Shown in pieces: positions 20,405 through 30,775 of a DNA stretch of 37,985 nucleotides. Source of the DNA: Alphaproteobacteria bacterium. Lineage in GTDB: Bacteria; Pseudomonadota; Alphaproteobacteria; Rhodobacterales; Rhodobacteraceae. The notes below the pieces were generated by a model. The model was given only the letters and a program-made list of their open reading frames with translations. It did no database searches and was not told where the DNA came from. The stretch's first letter is position 1. The number at the start of each line of letters is the position of its first letter. Both the position numbers and the translations under genes were made by a program. Where the stretch lies: positions 1 through 37,985 of the forward strand of contig JAAAPG010000200.1 of assembly GCA_009908405.1 (NCBI GenBank), in the 5' to 3' direction.

Positions 20405-21133
20405 CTAGAAATAGCTGCGGACCAGCGCTTCCGAAATCAGACGCCAGCCATCCGCGATCACAAAAAACGAGAGCTTGAACGGCAGCGATACGATCGCTGG
20501 CGGCACCATCATCATACCCATCGACATCAGCACTGCCGCGACGACCAGGTCGATGATGAGGAACGGCAAAAAGATCAGAAACCCGATCTGGAACGCCCGC
20601 GCGATCTCGCTGAGCATGAAAGACGGCACCAGCAAGGACAGGGGCGCGTCGGGGCCAAGCGCGCCCTGTGCCTGCGGGCGCAGGCTGGCAAGGCTGTCAT
20701 AAGTTTCCGGATCGATGCGTGCGGCCATGAACAGGCGAAACGGCTCCGCGGCACGCACGAACCCTTCCTCAACAGAAATACTGCCCTCGTTCAACGGCAC
20801 GATCCCGTCCTGCCACGCGGCGACCAGAACCGGCTCCATCACAAAATAGGTCAGGAACAGCGCCAAAGAGACCATCAGCATGTTCGGCGGCGACTGCATC
20901 AGGCCAAGGGCCTGGCGCAAGATTGCCAAGACGGTCACGATAAACGGAAAACAGGTCACCATGACCAGAATTCCGGGCACCAGGCTGAGCAGCGTCAGCA
21001 ACACCAGAAGCTGCGCGCCGCGCACCGCCAAAGAGCCATCCGCCCCGAATTGCAGGCTTATATCCTGCGCCAGCGCCGGTGTCAGCGCCGCGCACCAGAT
21101 CGCAAGCCCCAAGGCGATGGAAGACCGGCGCAT
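20405..21133 (-). CDS. fliP: Flagellar biosynthetic protein FliP
   Basis: MVTCFPFIVTVLAILRQALGLMQSPPNMLMVSLALFLTYFVM, FLPFLIIDLVVAAVLMSMGMMMVPPAIVSLPFKLSFFVIADGW. Confidence 0.96.
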   Translation of the reverse strand: MRRSSIALGLAIWCAALTPALAQDISLQFGADGSLAVRGAQLLVLLTLLSLVPGILVMVTCFPFIVTVLAILRQALGLMQSPPNMLMVSLALFLTYFVMEPVLVAAWQDGIVPLNEGSISVEEGFVRAAEPFRLFMAARIDPETYDSLASLRPQAQGALGPDAPLSLLVPSFMLSEIARAFQIGFLIFLPFLIIDLVVAAVLMSMGMMMVPPAIVSLPFKLSFFVIADGWRLISEALVRSYF

Positions 21134-21136
21134 CGT

Positions 21137-21433
21137 TCAGAGCATCTCGTCAAGATTGGCCAGCTCGGTCAGGCGGACGCCAAGAAAACCTGCCTGATCG
21201 CCGTCCAATTCCTGCAACTCGCCGCGCGCGATCAGCTTGTCGCCGATATACAGTTCTACCGGATCGTCTATCCTGCGGTCCAAAGGCAGCACAGAGTCGC
21301 GTTGTAGCCGCATCAGGTCTCGAACCACGGGGCGTGCGAACCCGACAGATACGGTGATTTCTATCGGCACCTGTCCGAGTATCGTGGCCCCGTCGCGGTC
21401 GGGGACGGATTGAGGAAGTGCGGTATCATCCAT
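21137..21433 (-). CDS. fliN: Flagellar motor switch protein FliN (SpoA domain)
   Basis: VPIEITVSVGFARPVVRDLMRLQRDSVLPLDRRIDDPVELYIGDKLIARGELQELDGDQAGFLGVRLTEL. Confidence 0.88.
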   Translation of the reverse strand: MDDTALPQSVPDRDGATILGQVPIEITVSVGFARPVVRDLMRLQRDSVLPLDRRIDDPVELYIGDKLIARGELQELDGDQAGFLGVRLTELANLDEML

Positions 21434-22019
21434 GGGAACTGTCCTTTTGGTCGTCAGATGTCGCGATGCCGGACTTGAGCGCGGCCGTTACGCTGTCTAA
21501 ATCAATCAGCCGGGTGCTTTGATCGACCCGAATCATGACCTGCGCGTCCGAGAAGCTCTCTTCCTCCAACAATGTCGCGTCGAGGCCCGGTATTTCCGCA
21601 AGGATCTGGCTCAGGCTATCCTTGACGCTTGGGGCGCACAGCACGTCCAGCCGACCGGTAAATTGTCGTTGGACCAGTTCGCGCAATTCGCGTTCCAGCA
21701 ACCGCCGCAACGCCTCCGATGTCAGATCGGGCAGGACGGTCGCGATCATCGTCGCGGCAAGATCCATGAAACTGCTCTCCAGTTCGGCACGGGCTTCCGC
21801 GTAGCCGAATGCGACGGCCTGCAATGCCTCTTGCGCGGCGCCGCGACGAAGCGCGTCTTCATTGCGCATCTGGTCGAGCGCATCTGTCCAGCCGGCCCCG
21901 TAGCCTTCCTCGAATGCGCGGGCCCGCAGGGTTTCAGCGTCATGCGGGGTGATCGGGGTGGTTTCTTCCAGAACACGGTCGCTGTCGAAGCTCTCCAGCT
22001 TCAGGAAGGCCATGGTCAT
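21426..22019 (-). CDS. fliH: FliH-like flagellar assembly protein
   Basis: 197-aa FliH/V-ATPase E-like sequence between fliF and fliN; position plus helical composition. Confidence 0.65.
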   Translation of the reverse strand: MTMAFLKLESFDSDRVLEETTPITPHDAETLRARAFEEGYGAGWTDALDQMRNEDALRRGAAQEALQAVAFGYAEARAELESSFMDLAATMIATVLPDLTSEALRRLLERELRELVQRQFTGRLDVLCAPSVKDSLSQILAEIPGLDATLLEEESFSDAQVMIRVDQSTRLIDLDSVTAALKSGIATSDDQKDSSHG

Positions 22020-23581
22020 GAGCGCTCCTTTCGGTCTTCCATCCAGTGCCGAAGCAACTGTGCCGATTCGTCCTGTCGTTCCTCTATCATTCGGCGCAAC
22101 CGGGCGACCGGGTCATCCGGCGTGCCCAGCGGGGCGGCCGGATCATGCGCATCGAACCTCTGCACGCCGTCGTCCGCGGCTATGGCCGGGTCCAATGCCA
22201 GCAGGTCGTCCGAACGCGGCGCGTTGCCCTCGCGCGCCGCGCGCAATATGGGGCGCAGCACGAACAGGATGAAAATTGCCAGGACGGCCAGCAAGAACGC
22301 CCAGCGCAACAGGGTCATCAGGTCGAGGTCCGAATTCGCGAACAGGCCCGACCGCGCTTCGGTGCCCAGCGCAGGCGCGGGTTCAAAACGCAACGACTCC
22401 AGCGTTATGATATCGCCACGTGATTCGTCGTAGCCGACCGCCGACGCCACCAGCCCGCGCAGGGTTTCCAGCTCTTCCTCGTTTCGCGGGCGCCAAACCG
22501 GCGGGCCGTCGGCCTGCGGCTCCTCCACTCCATCAATCAGAACGGCAACCGTCATGCGCCGGATCGCACCGGGACCGCGCTCAACTTCGCGCAAGGTCTC
22601 TGACATGTCGTAATTCGTGTTCTGGCGGGTCAGGGTTTCGGTATTCTCTGCCGCGCCATCTTCGGCACGCGCATCGCCATCGGGCAGATTCGACGCAACC
22701 GTAACCCCCTGCGCCCGCGAATCCGTGCTGGAACTGCGCGATTCTTCTGTCTCTGCGCGAACCGCAACCCGGCTCTCGGGGTCTATGCGCCGTTCGGTAA
22801 TCGTCTCGCGGTCCGTCACGGTTTCTATGGACAGTTCCACCACGGACCGGCCCGGCCCGACATGTGCCTCCAGCAACCGTTCCACGTTCCGGCGCAGGTC
22901 GCGCGCCCGGTCGGCGGTCTGGCCAGCAGGATGCTGGGTTTCATCAGGGCCAAGCACCAGACCGTTCGCACCGTCGATGATCGACACATCCTCGGGGGTC
23001 ATACCGGGCACGGCGGAGGCCACAAGAAAGCGCAGGGCCCGCGCCTGGTCTGGTGTCATGGCCGCGCTCGCAGTGGTCACCGACACAGACGCCGAAGGGG
23101 CGACATCACGCTGGAAAGCAGTGTTGACACCCTGTGAAATGTGGACCCGCGCGCTGCGCAGATGCGGGCTGGCGACAATCGTGCGCGCCAATTCACCCTC
23201 TTTCGCGCGCCAATAGGCGGCATCGAACATTTGCGAGGTCGTTCCGAAACCGGTCAACGTATCGAGCAGTTCATAACCGGTATGCGAATTGGCTGGCAAA
23301 CCGGCGGACGCGAGCATCAGTCGCAACTCGTCACGGACAGGCGCCGGGACATAGATCGCGTCGCCCCGTACTTCATATGCAACATTACGCGCTTCAAGCG
23401 CCTGAATCACTTCGCCCGCAGCCCCTTCTTCGAGGCCGGCATAGAGGAGCGCCTGACTTGGCTTGAGCCCCTGCTGCGCGATCAGCGCTATCACAAGCGC
23501 CGCGAAGAGCCCAAGCCCTGCGGTTATAAGCCGGCCCCGTGTGTCGAGTCCCGTCCAGAACGCCTGAACCTGCTGCACCAT
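22016..23581 (-). CDS. fliF: Flagellar MS-ring protein FliF
   Basis: LYAGLEEGAAGEVIQALEARNVAYEV, PASVSVTTASAAMTPDQARALRFLVASAVPGMTPEDVSIIDGANG, QNTNYDMSETLREVERGPGAIRRMTVAVLIDG. Start set to 23581 (MVQQVQAFW). Confidence 0.95.
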   Translation of the reverse strand: MVQQVQAFWTGLDTRGRLITAGLGLFAALVIALIAQQGLKPSQALLYAGLEEGAAGEVIQALEARNVAYEVRGDAIYVPAPVRDELRLMLASAGLPANSHTGYELLDTLTGFGTTSQMFDAAYWRAKEGELARTIVASPHLRSARVHISQGVNTAFQRDVAPSASVSVTTASAAMTPDQARALRFLVASAVPGMTPEDVSIIDGANGLVLGPDETQHPAGQTADRARDLRRNVERLLEAHVGPGRSVVELSIETVTDRETITERRIDPESRVAVRAETEESRSSSTDSRAQGVTVASNLPDGDARAEDGAAENTETLTRQNTNYDMSETLREVERGPGAIRRMTVAVLIDGVEEPQADGPPVWRPRNEEELETLRGLVASAVGYDESRGDIITLESLRFEPAPALGTEARSGLFANSDLDLMTLLRWAFLLAVLAIFILFVLRPILRAAREGNAPRSDDLLALDPAIAADDGVQRFDAHDPAAPLGTPDDPVARLRRMIEERQDESAQLLRHWMEDRKERS

Positions 23582-23691
23582 GATGCTCCCTTCCAGCGGG
23601 CCTTCTGCCCGTTCGACACATTCAACATCGCTGGCAGGGCTTAAGATTCGGTTAGTGACATTGTGGCAGAAAGAGAAAAACCACAGACGCG

Positions 23692-24192
23692 ATGCGAGGA
23701 CCCATGGCGCAGGATGCAGACGCTCCGAATATGGAAGAGAAACCACTAAAAAAGAGAGGGTTAATGCCCATCCTGATCGGCATGGCCGGCGCGTTGGTGC
23801 TTGGTGGCGGCGGTTTCTACGCTGTGTATTCGGGGCTGATTCTGGGTGGGCAGGACAAGGCGATAGAAGACGTGAAAGCGAATCCAAAGACATTGCCGAC
23901 CTACCTGGCGATCGAGCAGCTTACCTTGTCGTTAGCGGAACCCGGCGGCGCAGAGCATCTCAGGCTGTCGGCGCATGTGGAAATCGCCGATGGGCGCTTG
24001 GACGAGGCTGAAGCGTATCGCCCCCGGTTTCTGTCGGTCATCAACACCTATTTACGCGCCGTTGAGCCCGACGATTTGCGGGAGGCAAATGCTCTTATCC
24101 GGCTGCGCGCACAGATCTTGCGCCGCCTTCAAATGGTCGCGGGGGCAGATCTGGTCGACGATTTTCTGATCACAGAATTCATACTGAATTAA
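23692..24192 (+). CDS. fliL: Flagellar basal body-associated protein FliL
   Basis: N-terminal TM and FliL-like C-terminus ...RPRFLSVINTYLRAVEPDDLREANALIRLRAQILRRLQMVAGADLVDDFLITEFILN. Confidence 0.82.
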   Translation: MRGPMAQDADAPNMEEKPLKKRGLMPILIGMAGALVLGGGGFYAVYSGLILGGQDKAIEDVKANPKTLPTYLAIEQLTLSLAEPGGAEHLRLSAHVEIADGRLDEAEAYRPRFLSVINTYLRAVEPDDLREANALIRLRAQILRRLQMVAGADLVDDFLITEFILN

Positions 24193-24203
24193 GGAGCCGA
24201 ACG

Positions 24204-24632
24204 ATGGAACTCTTTGCCGATATCGCAATCGGGGCAGGCGCGCTCTTGGCCGCAGCGTATTGCATGTTGTTGTCGCGCAGGCTGCGCGCATTCACTCGGC
24301 TGGACGGCGATGTCGGGCGGGCGATTGCCGTGTTGTCGACACAGGTCGACCAGCTGACGCGCGCACTGGCAAGCGCCGAATCAGGGGCGGCCTCGCGCGA
24401 AAGCGCTTTGGGCGCGCAGATAGCCGCGGCGGAACAGGCGGCGCGACGCCTCGAACTGCTGATGGCGGCGGAGCGTCCGCAAAAGCCGAAACCGGCGCCG
24501 GACATACCGTCCGCGACGGCGACGCAAGCAGTTTGGTCCCAAGCGGATCACGGATTCGAACCTCTTGAACGGGCAACCAGCACCGACAACAGGTTACGCA
24601 CCACCCGATCCCGCGGCGGAGGCAGGATATGA
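24204..24632 (+). CDS. Flagellar-cluster membrane protein (DUF6468-like)
   Basis: N-terminal TM plus coiled coil (LSRRLRAFTRLDGDVGRAIAVLSTQVDQLTRAL); between fliL and motE-like gene as in other alphaproteobacteria. Confidence 0.6.
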   Translation: MELFADIAIGAGALLAAAYCMLLSRRLRAFTRLDGDVGRAIAVLSTQVDQLTRALASAESGAASRESALGAQIAAAEQAARRLELLMAAERPQKPKPAPDIPSATATQAVWSQADHGFEPLERATSTDNRLRTTRSRGGGRI

Positions 24633-25201
24633 CCGACCGATCAAAGGCTCGGAGCACCGGTCTGGGGATGGTGCTGATGCTGTTGGCCGGGCTGTTCTTC
24701 GCCTCTGGCCTGTCGCGGCTTAGCTTGGGCGTGGTTGGCGTGGTGGCCGCCGAAAATGGCCTGCCGGAAGAAACAGAGGCAGAGGATGCAGACGCGTCCG
24801 GCGGCGCCTTGTTCGAAGCGCTGCGCACCCGAGAGGCGCGTCTGGCGCAGCGAGAACAAGCATTGCAAGAGCGTGCCGACGCGTTGCGGACCGCAGAAGA
24901 AAGGGTGCGCGCGCAAATCGCGGAAATGCAGGCTACGGAAGAGCGCCTGGCCGCAACCCTAGCGCTGACCGAAAGCGCCGCAGAGACGGATCTCACGCGG
25001 CTGACCACGGTTTTCGAACACATGAAGCCGCCCCAGGCGGCAGCTTTATTCGCAACCATGGACACTGAATTCGCTGCCGGTTTCATTGCCCGCCTGGAAC
25101 CGCAATTCGCTGGCGAGGTCATGGCAGAACTGGACCCGACGCTGGCTTACGGGATCAGCGCCGTGCTGGCCGGGCGGCATGCAAGCACACCGCGCGAATA
25201 A
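24629..25201 (+). CDS. MotE-like flagellar protein (MgtE_N-like C-terminus)
   Basis: TM, coiled coil, then FEHMKPPQAAALFATMDTEFAAGFIARLEPQFAGEVMAELDPTLAYGISAVLAGR. Confidence 0.75.
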   Translation: MTDRSKARSTGLGMVLMLLAGLFFASGLSRLSLGVVGVVAAENGLPEETEAEDADASGGALFEALRTREARLAQREQALQERADALRTAEERVRAQIAEMQATEERLAATLALTESAAETDLTRLTTVFEHMKPPQAAALFATMDTEFAAGFIARLEPQFAGEVMAELDPTLAYGISAVLAGRHASTPRE

Positions 25202-25315
25202 GATCGGAAAACCTTTGAAAACGGCGTCTTCGGCAACCGAACGTTAAGCTCCGCCTGCAAAACTCGCGATGGGCGACATCGTGCTTCAATGGTGTTCAAA
25301 TAACGAGGGATCAAC

Positions 25316-26185
25316 TTGTTACCGATTATTGGAATATTGCTCGTCATCGGCTTGGTCTTCGGCGGCTACCTTGGCGCCGGCGGTTCGCTGACGATCATTC
25401 TCAAGGCCTTGCCTTTTGAAATGATCATGATTGGCGGCGCAGCAATCGGTGCGTTCGTTCTGGGCAACGATATGCCAACCATCAAGGCATCGGGCCGCGA
25501 TATTCTACGGGTGTTCAAGGGGCCGAAATGGCAGGCGTCGGATTATCGTGATCTATTGTGCCTTCTGTTCCAGCTAATCTGGCTGGCACGGCAAAATCCT
25601 GTTGCCATAGAAGAACACATTGAAGCGCCAGAAAGTTCATCGATTTTTGGTGCTTACCCGAAAATTCAAAAAGACCATGATGCCGTTGAACTGATCTGCG
25701 ACACCTTGCGCGCGGCTTCGATGAACTATGACGATCCGCATCAGGTCGAAGAGGTGCTGGACAAAAGGCTGGATGCACAGCGCCAACATGCACTTCATTC
25801 CAGTCACGCGGTTCAGGTGGTCGCCGACGCACTCCCCGCTTTGGGAATCGTCGCGGCGGTTCTCGGGATCATCAAAACGATGGGCGCGATTGACGAACCC
25901 CCTGAAGTGCTGGGCAAGATGATCGGCGGCGCCTTGACCGGCACGTTCCTGGGCGTTTTTCTGGCCTACGGTTTCGTCGGCCCCATCGCCGGTCGCATGA
26001 GCGCGATCGTCGTGGAAGATGACCATTTCTTCCAGTTGATACGAGAGGTTCTCATCGCAAACCTGCACGCCCACCCGGCAAATATCTGCATCGAGGTTGG
26101 ACGGCAGAACACACCACATCATGTCCGCCCGGATTTCTCGACTTTGGAGGAGGCCATGCGCGATCTCAAGAAAGCGGCTGCCTGA
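25316..26185 (+). CDS. motA: Flagellar motor stator protein MotA (TTG start)
   Basis: LPIIGILLVIGLVFGGYLGAGGSLTIILKALPFEMIMIGGAAIGAFV, VADALPALGIVAAVLGIIKTMGAIDEPPEVLGKMIGGALTGTFLGVFLAYGFVGPIA; first codon is TTG. Confidence 0.96.
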   Translation: MLPIIGILLVIGLVFGGYLGAGGSLTIILKALPFEMIMIGGAAIGAFVLGNDMPTIKASGRDILRVFKGPKWQASDYRDLLCLLFQLIWLARQNPVAIEEHIEAPESSSIFGAYPKIQKDHDAVELICDTLRAASMNYDDPHQVEEVLDKRLDAQRQHALHSSHAVQVVADALPALGIVAAVLGIIKTMGAIDEPPEVLGKMIGGALTGTFLGVFLAYGFVGPIAGRMSAIVVEDDHFFQLIREVLIANLHAHPANICIEVGRQNTPHHVRPDFSTLEEAMRDLKKAAA

Positions 26186-26188
26186 ACC

Positions 26189-28453
26189 ATGCTGCGGATT
26201 CTGTCGCTTTTGCTGGTATTGATGCTCTGGGTGCCGATGCCATTCGCCCGAGCACAAGACGTGAACGTCGTCCTAAGGGCTGGTGAGCACAGGGATTTCA
26301 CGCGAATTGTGTTGTCACTGCCAGAGACCGTCTCATGGCGCTTGGAGAGAAGTGCAACATATATGGATCTGATCGTGGATGACGACTCCGTTGTATTCGA
26401 TCTTTCCAGAGCATTTGACCGCATCCCGAAAACCCGCTTACGTGCAGTCGAGCAGAACTCTTCCGGCTTACGGTTCCATTTGGGCTGCGAGTGCACGGTT
26501 CGTCGCGTGAACGGCATTGCAGGGCAAGTCGTTTTTGACTTGGTAACACCATCCGAGACACCGGTTGAAACGCTTTTTCAAACGATGCCCAACGCGACGC
26601 CGCGACCGAGGCCGCGCCCATATCTAGCAGATTCGAAGACACCATTTGTCCGAGACCAGTCCGTCGCAAAACGCGCCGGGGCGCGCCTTGCACAATTGCT
26701 TCGCGAGGAGGACATGCCGGTCGACTCGGATCGTTTTTTACTGCCCCATGTGCCTGTTGTGGTCCCCGGCTCGGAACATCGGGCCGCAAATCTCGAGGAC
26801 GAGAAGAGCAGGTCAACAGAAGCTGCCCAATCGCTCACCGACGCACTCACAAAGGCTATATCCGGCGCTGTGTCGCGCAACCTGTTGTCGGCGGAATCCC
26901 AGTTTTCAAGACAGGATCAAACCGTAACGTCCTTGCTTGCCGATTCTGCGGCCAGTCACGTCCGCTCGCAGACGTCGCGTGGCAAACTCCAGCCGGTCGA
27001 CGCAGAAAACAGGTGCGCCGAAGCCGTGACAAAGCAGGTTCCAGACTGGAGCAGCCCACCCGCAAACATTTTGCAAGAACAAGACTGGGCTGCCCTCTAT
27101 GACCCGCTCGACAGGATAGATCCGCAAACGGCCCACTCACTCGGGGTCAACCTGCTGCGCCTTGGTTTCGGAGCCGAGGCGCGCGCCCTTTTCATGATGG
27201 CACCGGCGACAGACGCAACCGACAGCTTGCAAGCCGTTTCTTATCTGCTCGACCAAGAGCCCGCACCAAACCCGGAGGTGCTTTTGCGCTTCGCCCATTG
27301 TTCCGATCTGGATGCGTTCTGGGCGTTTTTGTCTGCGCCCGAGCGCAGCGTTGGCATGGCGGACACAAGCCACAGCCTCGTGCGGGCAATCCAAGCCCTG
27401 CCCCGCGCGATGCGCGCACGGCTCGGTCCAAGTGTTGTGCAACATCTGCTGCGCAACGATGACCCCGACACAGCTGGATTGGTTCAAGCTGCAATCGCGC
27501 GTGCACACCCGGATGGCGGCAAGTCTCGGGTATCTGCCAAACCTGAACTGCTGCGTGCTTTGCCTGCACAAATGGAAACGCTCGACGCAAACTCCGCGAT
27601 GGAGCTGACCGATGACGAGCTACTGCTGTTGCTGGAAAATGCCGAGTCCCTTGAGGTCGCCGTGCCGCTGGACCTGCTCGAACACGCTGTCGAGCGCCAG
27701 TTTGCGCTTCGACGTGGCTCCATGGGGCGCACCATGGCGCAGGCAGCGGCGCGCGGCTTGGCGCGCGCCCTCGAATTCAAGGCTGCATTCGACCTGGCGA
27801 CCGCCCGCGAGTCGGACCTGTCCGACGCGACGCGCGACGCACTGCTGTCGGATCTCTACCTCCGGCTTCTCGACGACGCTGACGACACGGCTTTTGTAAC
27901 GACAGTTTTTAACTATCTGCCAAGGACCAGCGACGATTTGGAGCCCGCAGTTGTGGAAAAACTGTCGGCCCGCCTGACTGCGCTCGGCTTTGCGTCAGAA
28001 GCCAGCGCATTGCGCGCAGAACATGATGACACACCTGAATCGGATCCCGCAATTCCGGCCCCAACGGATATCCCGGACTCGACGTCGGCCGCGCGCGACA
28101 TGGGCACGGCCTTGGAAGAACCGCTTGGCTCCCAACTCGCTTCAGCGCCAATCTTGCAAAGCGACGCATCTCAACCGGCGCCTACCGACACGGCACGGGG
28201 CGCAACTGTGCCCCAAACCGCCCGCACCGCGTCAGTGGAGGATAATCTCCCCGTCAGCGCGGTCGATGTATCGGGCCAGACCGCGCCTGTGCCCCCCCCC
28301 GGCGGGCCCGACATCACAACATTCGATCAAGGCTCGGACGCTGTTCCAACCGATACGCAAGACGAGGGGCTTTTGACCCAAGGCCGGTCCATCCTGCGCG
28401 ACGCCGAGGCACTGCGGGCGCAACTGAACACGCTTCTGGACGCGGGTCCTTAG
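26189..28453 (+). CDS. Large exported motility-linked protein (signal peptide, AMIN-like N-terminal region, helical-repeat middle, disordered C-terminus)
   Basis: 754 aa; MLRILSLLLVLMLWVPMPFARAQ signal peptide; VNVVLRAGEHRDFTRIVLSLPETVSWRLE...; starts 3 bp after motA stop. Confidence 0.7.
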   Translation: MLRILSLLLVLMLWVPMPFARAQDVNVVLRAGEHRDFTRIVLSLPETVSWRLERSATYMDLIVDDDSVVFDLSRAFDRIPKTRLRAVEQNSSGLRFHLGCECTVRRVNGIAGQVVFDLVTPSETPVETLFQTMPNATPRPRPRPYLADSKTPFVRDQSVAKRAGARLAQLLREEDMPVDSDRFLLPHVPVVVPGSEHRAANLEDEKSRSTEAAQSLTDALTKAISGAVSRNLLSAESQFSRQDQTVTSLLADSAASHVRSQTSRGKLQPVDAENRCAEAVTKQVPDWSSPPANILQEQDWAALYDPLDRIDPQTAHSLGVNLLRLGFGAEARALFMMAPATDATDSLQAVSYLLDQEPAPNPEVLLRFAHCSDLDAFWAFLSAPERSVGMADTSHSLVRAIQALPRAMRARLGPSVVQHLLRNDDPDTAGLVQAAIARAHPDGGKSRVSAKPELLRALPAQMETLDANSAMELTDDELLLLLENAESLEVAVPLDLLEHAVERQFALRRGSMGRTMAQAAARGLARALEFKAAFDLATARESDLSDATRDALLSDLYLRLLDDADDTAFVTTVFNYLPRTSDDLEPAVVEKLSARLTALGFASEASALRAEHDDTPESDPAIPAPTDIPDSTSAARDMGTALEEPLGSQLASAPILQSDASQPAPTDTARGATVPQTARTASVEDNLPVSAVDVSGQTAPVPPPGGPDITTFDQGSDAVPTDTQDEGLLTQGRSILRDAEALRAQLNTLLDAGP

Positions 28454-28508
28454 TCAGCACGTCACGCCGAGGCGCCGCAGAAACGCCCGTGACACACCCA
28501 CGCCTCGT

Positions 28509-29270
28509 CTAGACGAATTGTTCTCGGATCAGCCGCTCTTCCAGACCGTGACCCGGGTCGAACAACAACCTGTGAACAATATCCTCGCGCGAGGTGATAT
28601 CCACGGACACGACGTTTCGGACTGATCGGCTATCGGCATCTGCCATGACAGGGCGTTTGTCAGGTTCTACCACCTCGAAGCGGACGGCGCTGGATTTGGG
28701 CAGAAGTGCGCCGCGCCAGCGCCTTGGACGAAACGCTGCAACAGGGGTCAGCGCCATCACGTCGGACCCTACCGGCAAGATCGGGCCATGCGCAGAATAA
28801 TTATACGCCGTGGAGCCGGCGGGGGTGCTGAGCATTGCGCCATCGCATACCAGTTCCGGCAGTCGTTCGCGGCCATCTATCAGGATACGCAACTTGGCGG
28901 CCTGCGCCCCTTGACGCAAGAGCGAGACTTCATTGATCGCCAAGGCCTGCGAAAACGACCCGTCCATGCGCTCTGCGTGCATTTCCAAAGGGTTCAACAA
29001 GGCCGTTTCAGCGATTGCCAGCCGGTCGTGCAGATTGTCGCGCGCATAGGCATTCATCAAGAATCCAACGGTTCCGCGGTTCATGCCATAGACCGGCAAA
29101 TCAATATGTTGCGTCGCATGCAGGGTCTGCAGCATGAACCCGTCGCCCCCGAGCGCGACGATCACGTCTGCCTTGTCCAGCGGAACATTGCCGTAGAAAT
29201 CCGTCAATTCAGCCAAAGCGGCCTGCGGCGAGTCTACCGAGCTGGCGACGAAGGCGATCTTTCGGGTCAT
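28509..29270 (-). CDS. nadK: NAD kinase
   Basis: [68 protein letters not shown]. Start set to 29270. Confidence 0.95.
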   Translation of the reverse strand: MTRKIAFVASSVDSPQAALAELTDFYGNVPLDKADVIVALGGDGFMLQTLHATQHIDLPVYGMNRGTVGFLMNAYARDNLHDRLAIAETALLNPLEMHAERMDGSFSQALAINEVSLLRQGAQAAKLRILIDGRERLPELVCDGAMLSTPAGSTAYNYSAHGPILPVGSDVMALTPVAAFRPRRWRGALLPKSSAVRFEVVEPDKRPVMADADSRSVRNVVSVDITSREDIVHRLLFDPGHGLEERLIREQFV

Positions 29271-29469
29271 GGCGACGCTCCTCCATTTGCGCGATCCGCG
29301 GGATGTCACCTGCAAAGGGGTCGCTTGGCAAGCACTTGATGACCGGTTGCGCCGCTCGACACCGCGCTCCGGCGTCGGGGTTGCGGCGAAATGCGGCGCA
29401 AACAAGCCTTCCAAGGCGGCGGCACATGCTCTAAGGAAGCAGCATCCCAACCCTTTGCCGGAGGCCGCC

Positions 29470-30765
29470 ATGGATATCACGACCCGCGATACAGGCTTTT
29501 TCACTGAAACGCTCGACACTCGCGATGAAGACCTATTCGCGGCCATGCAGCAGGAATTGGGACGTCAGCGCGACGAGATCGAACTGATCGCGTCGGAAAA
29601 TATCGTGTCCGCCGCCGTGATGCAGGCGCAAGGCTCCGTGTTGACCAACAAGTATGCCGAAGGGTATCCGGGCCGACGCTATTACGGCGGTTGCCAGTTT
29701 GTCGATATCGCCGAGAACCTGGCGATAGAGCGCGCCTGCAAGCTGTTCGACTGCGCTTTTGCGAATGTGCAGCCCAACTCGGGCAGCCAGGCCAACCAGG
29801 GCGTGTTCACGGCACTTCTGAAACCGGGCGAGACCATCCTGGGCATGAGCCTGGATGCAGGCGGGCACCTGACCCACGGCGCCAGGCCCAACCAGTCGGG
29901 CAAGTGGTTCAACGCCGTGCAGTACGGGGTGCGCGAAGGCGATTACGCGATCGACTATGACCAGATCCAGGCGCTGGCCACCGAACATCAACCCAAGATG
30001 CTGATCGCAGGCGGCTCCGCCATTCCGCGCGTGATCGACTTTGCCCGGATGCGCCAGATTGCCGACAGCGTCGGTGCGTATCTGCTGGTGGATATGGCGC
30101 ATTTCGCGGGGCTTGTCGCGGCGGGCCTGTATCCCAGCCCCTTCCCCCACGCGCATGTCGCCACCACGACCACGCACAAAACCCTGCGCGGCCCGCGCGG
30201 CGGCATGATCCTCACCAATGACGAGTCGATTGCGAAGAAGTGCAACTCGGCCATTTTCCCCGGCATTCAGGGCGGCCCGCTGATGCATGTCATCGCCGCA
30301 AAGGCCGTGGCATTCGGCGAGGCGCTGCGCCCCGGGTTTCGTGACTACCAAAAGCAGGTGATCGCCAACGCGCAAGCCATGGCCGACCAGTTGGAAAAGG
30401 GCGGCCTTGCGACCGTGACGGGCGGGACCGACACGCATTTGCTGCTGGTGGACCTGCGTCCGAAAGGCGTGAAAGGCAACGCGACCGAGACGGCGTTGGG
30501 CCGCGCGCATATCACCTGCAACAAGAACGGCATCCCGTTCGACACCGAAAGCCCGATGGTCACAAGCGGCATCCGTCTTGGCACACCTGCTGGCACAACG
30601 CGCGGCTTTGCCGAGGCCGAATTCCGTCAGATCGCGGACTGGATCGTCGCGGTGGTCGACGGGCTGGCGGCCAACGGCGAAGACGGGAACGCCGAGGTGG
30701 AAGCGCGGGTCAAGGCCGAGGTGGCCGAACTTTGCGCCCGGTTCCCGATCTACCCGCAGCCTTGA
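29470..30765 (+). CDS. glyA: Serine hydroxymethyltransferase
   Basis: [70 protein letters not shown] before ATG 29470. Confidence 0.98.
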   Translation: MDITTRDTGFFTETLDTRDEDLFAAMQQELGRQRDEIELIASENIVSAAVMQAQGSVLTNKYAEGYPGRRYYGGCQFVDIAENLAIERACKLFDCAFANVQPNSGSQANQGVFTALLKPGETILGMSLDAGGHLTHGARPNQSGKWFNAVQYGVREGDYAIDYDQIQALATEHQPKMLIAGGSAIPRVIDFARMRQIADSVGAYLLVDMAHFAGLVAAGLYPSPFPHAHVATTTTHKTLRGPRGGMILTNDESIAKKCNSAIFPGIQGGPLMHVIAAKAVAFGEALRPGFRDYQKQVIANAQAMADQLEKGGLATVTGGTDTHLLLVDLRPKGVKGNATETALGRAHITCNKNGIPFDTESPMVTSGIRLGTPAGTTRGFAEAEFRQIADWIVAVVDGLAANGEDGNAEVEARVKAEVAELCARFPIYPQP

Positions 30766-30775
30766 TGCAGCCTTG

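Noticed and set aside
28454-28508. Possible terminator between the motility gene and nadK (GTCACG..CGTGAC)
   Set aside because: Short stem, long loop and no T-tract on either strand.
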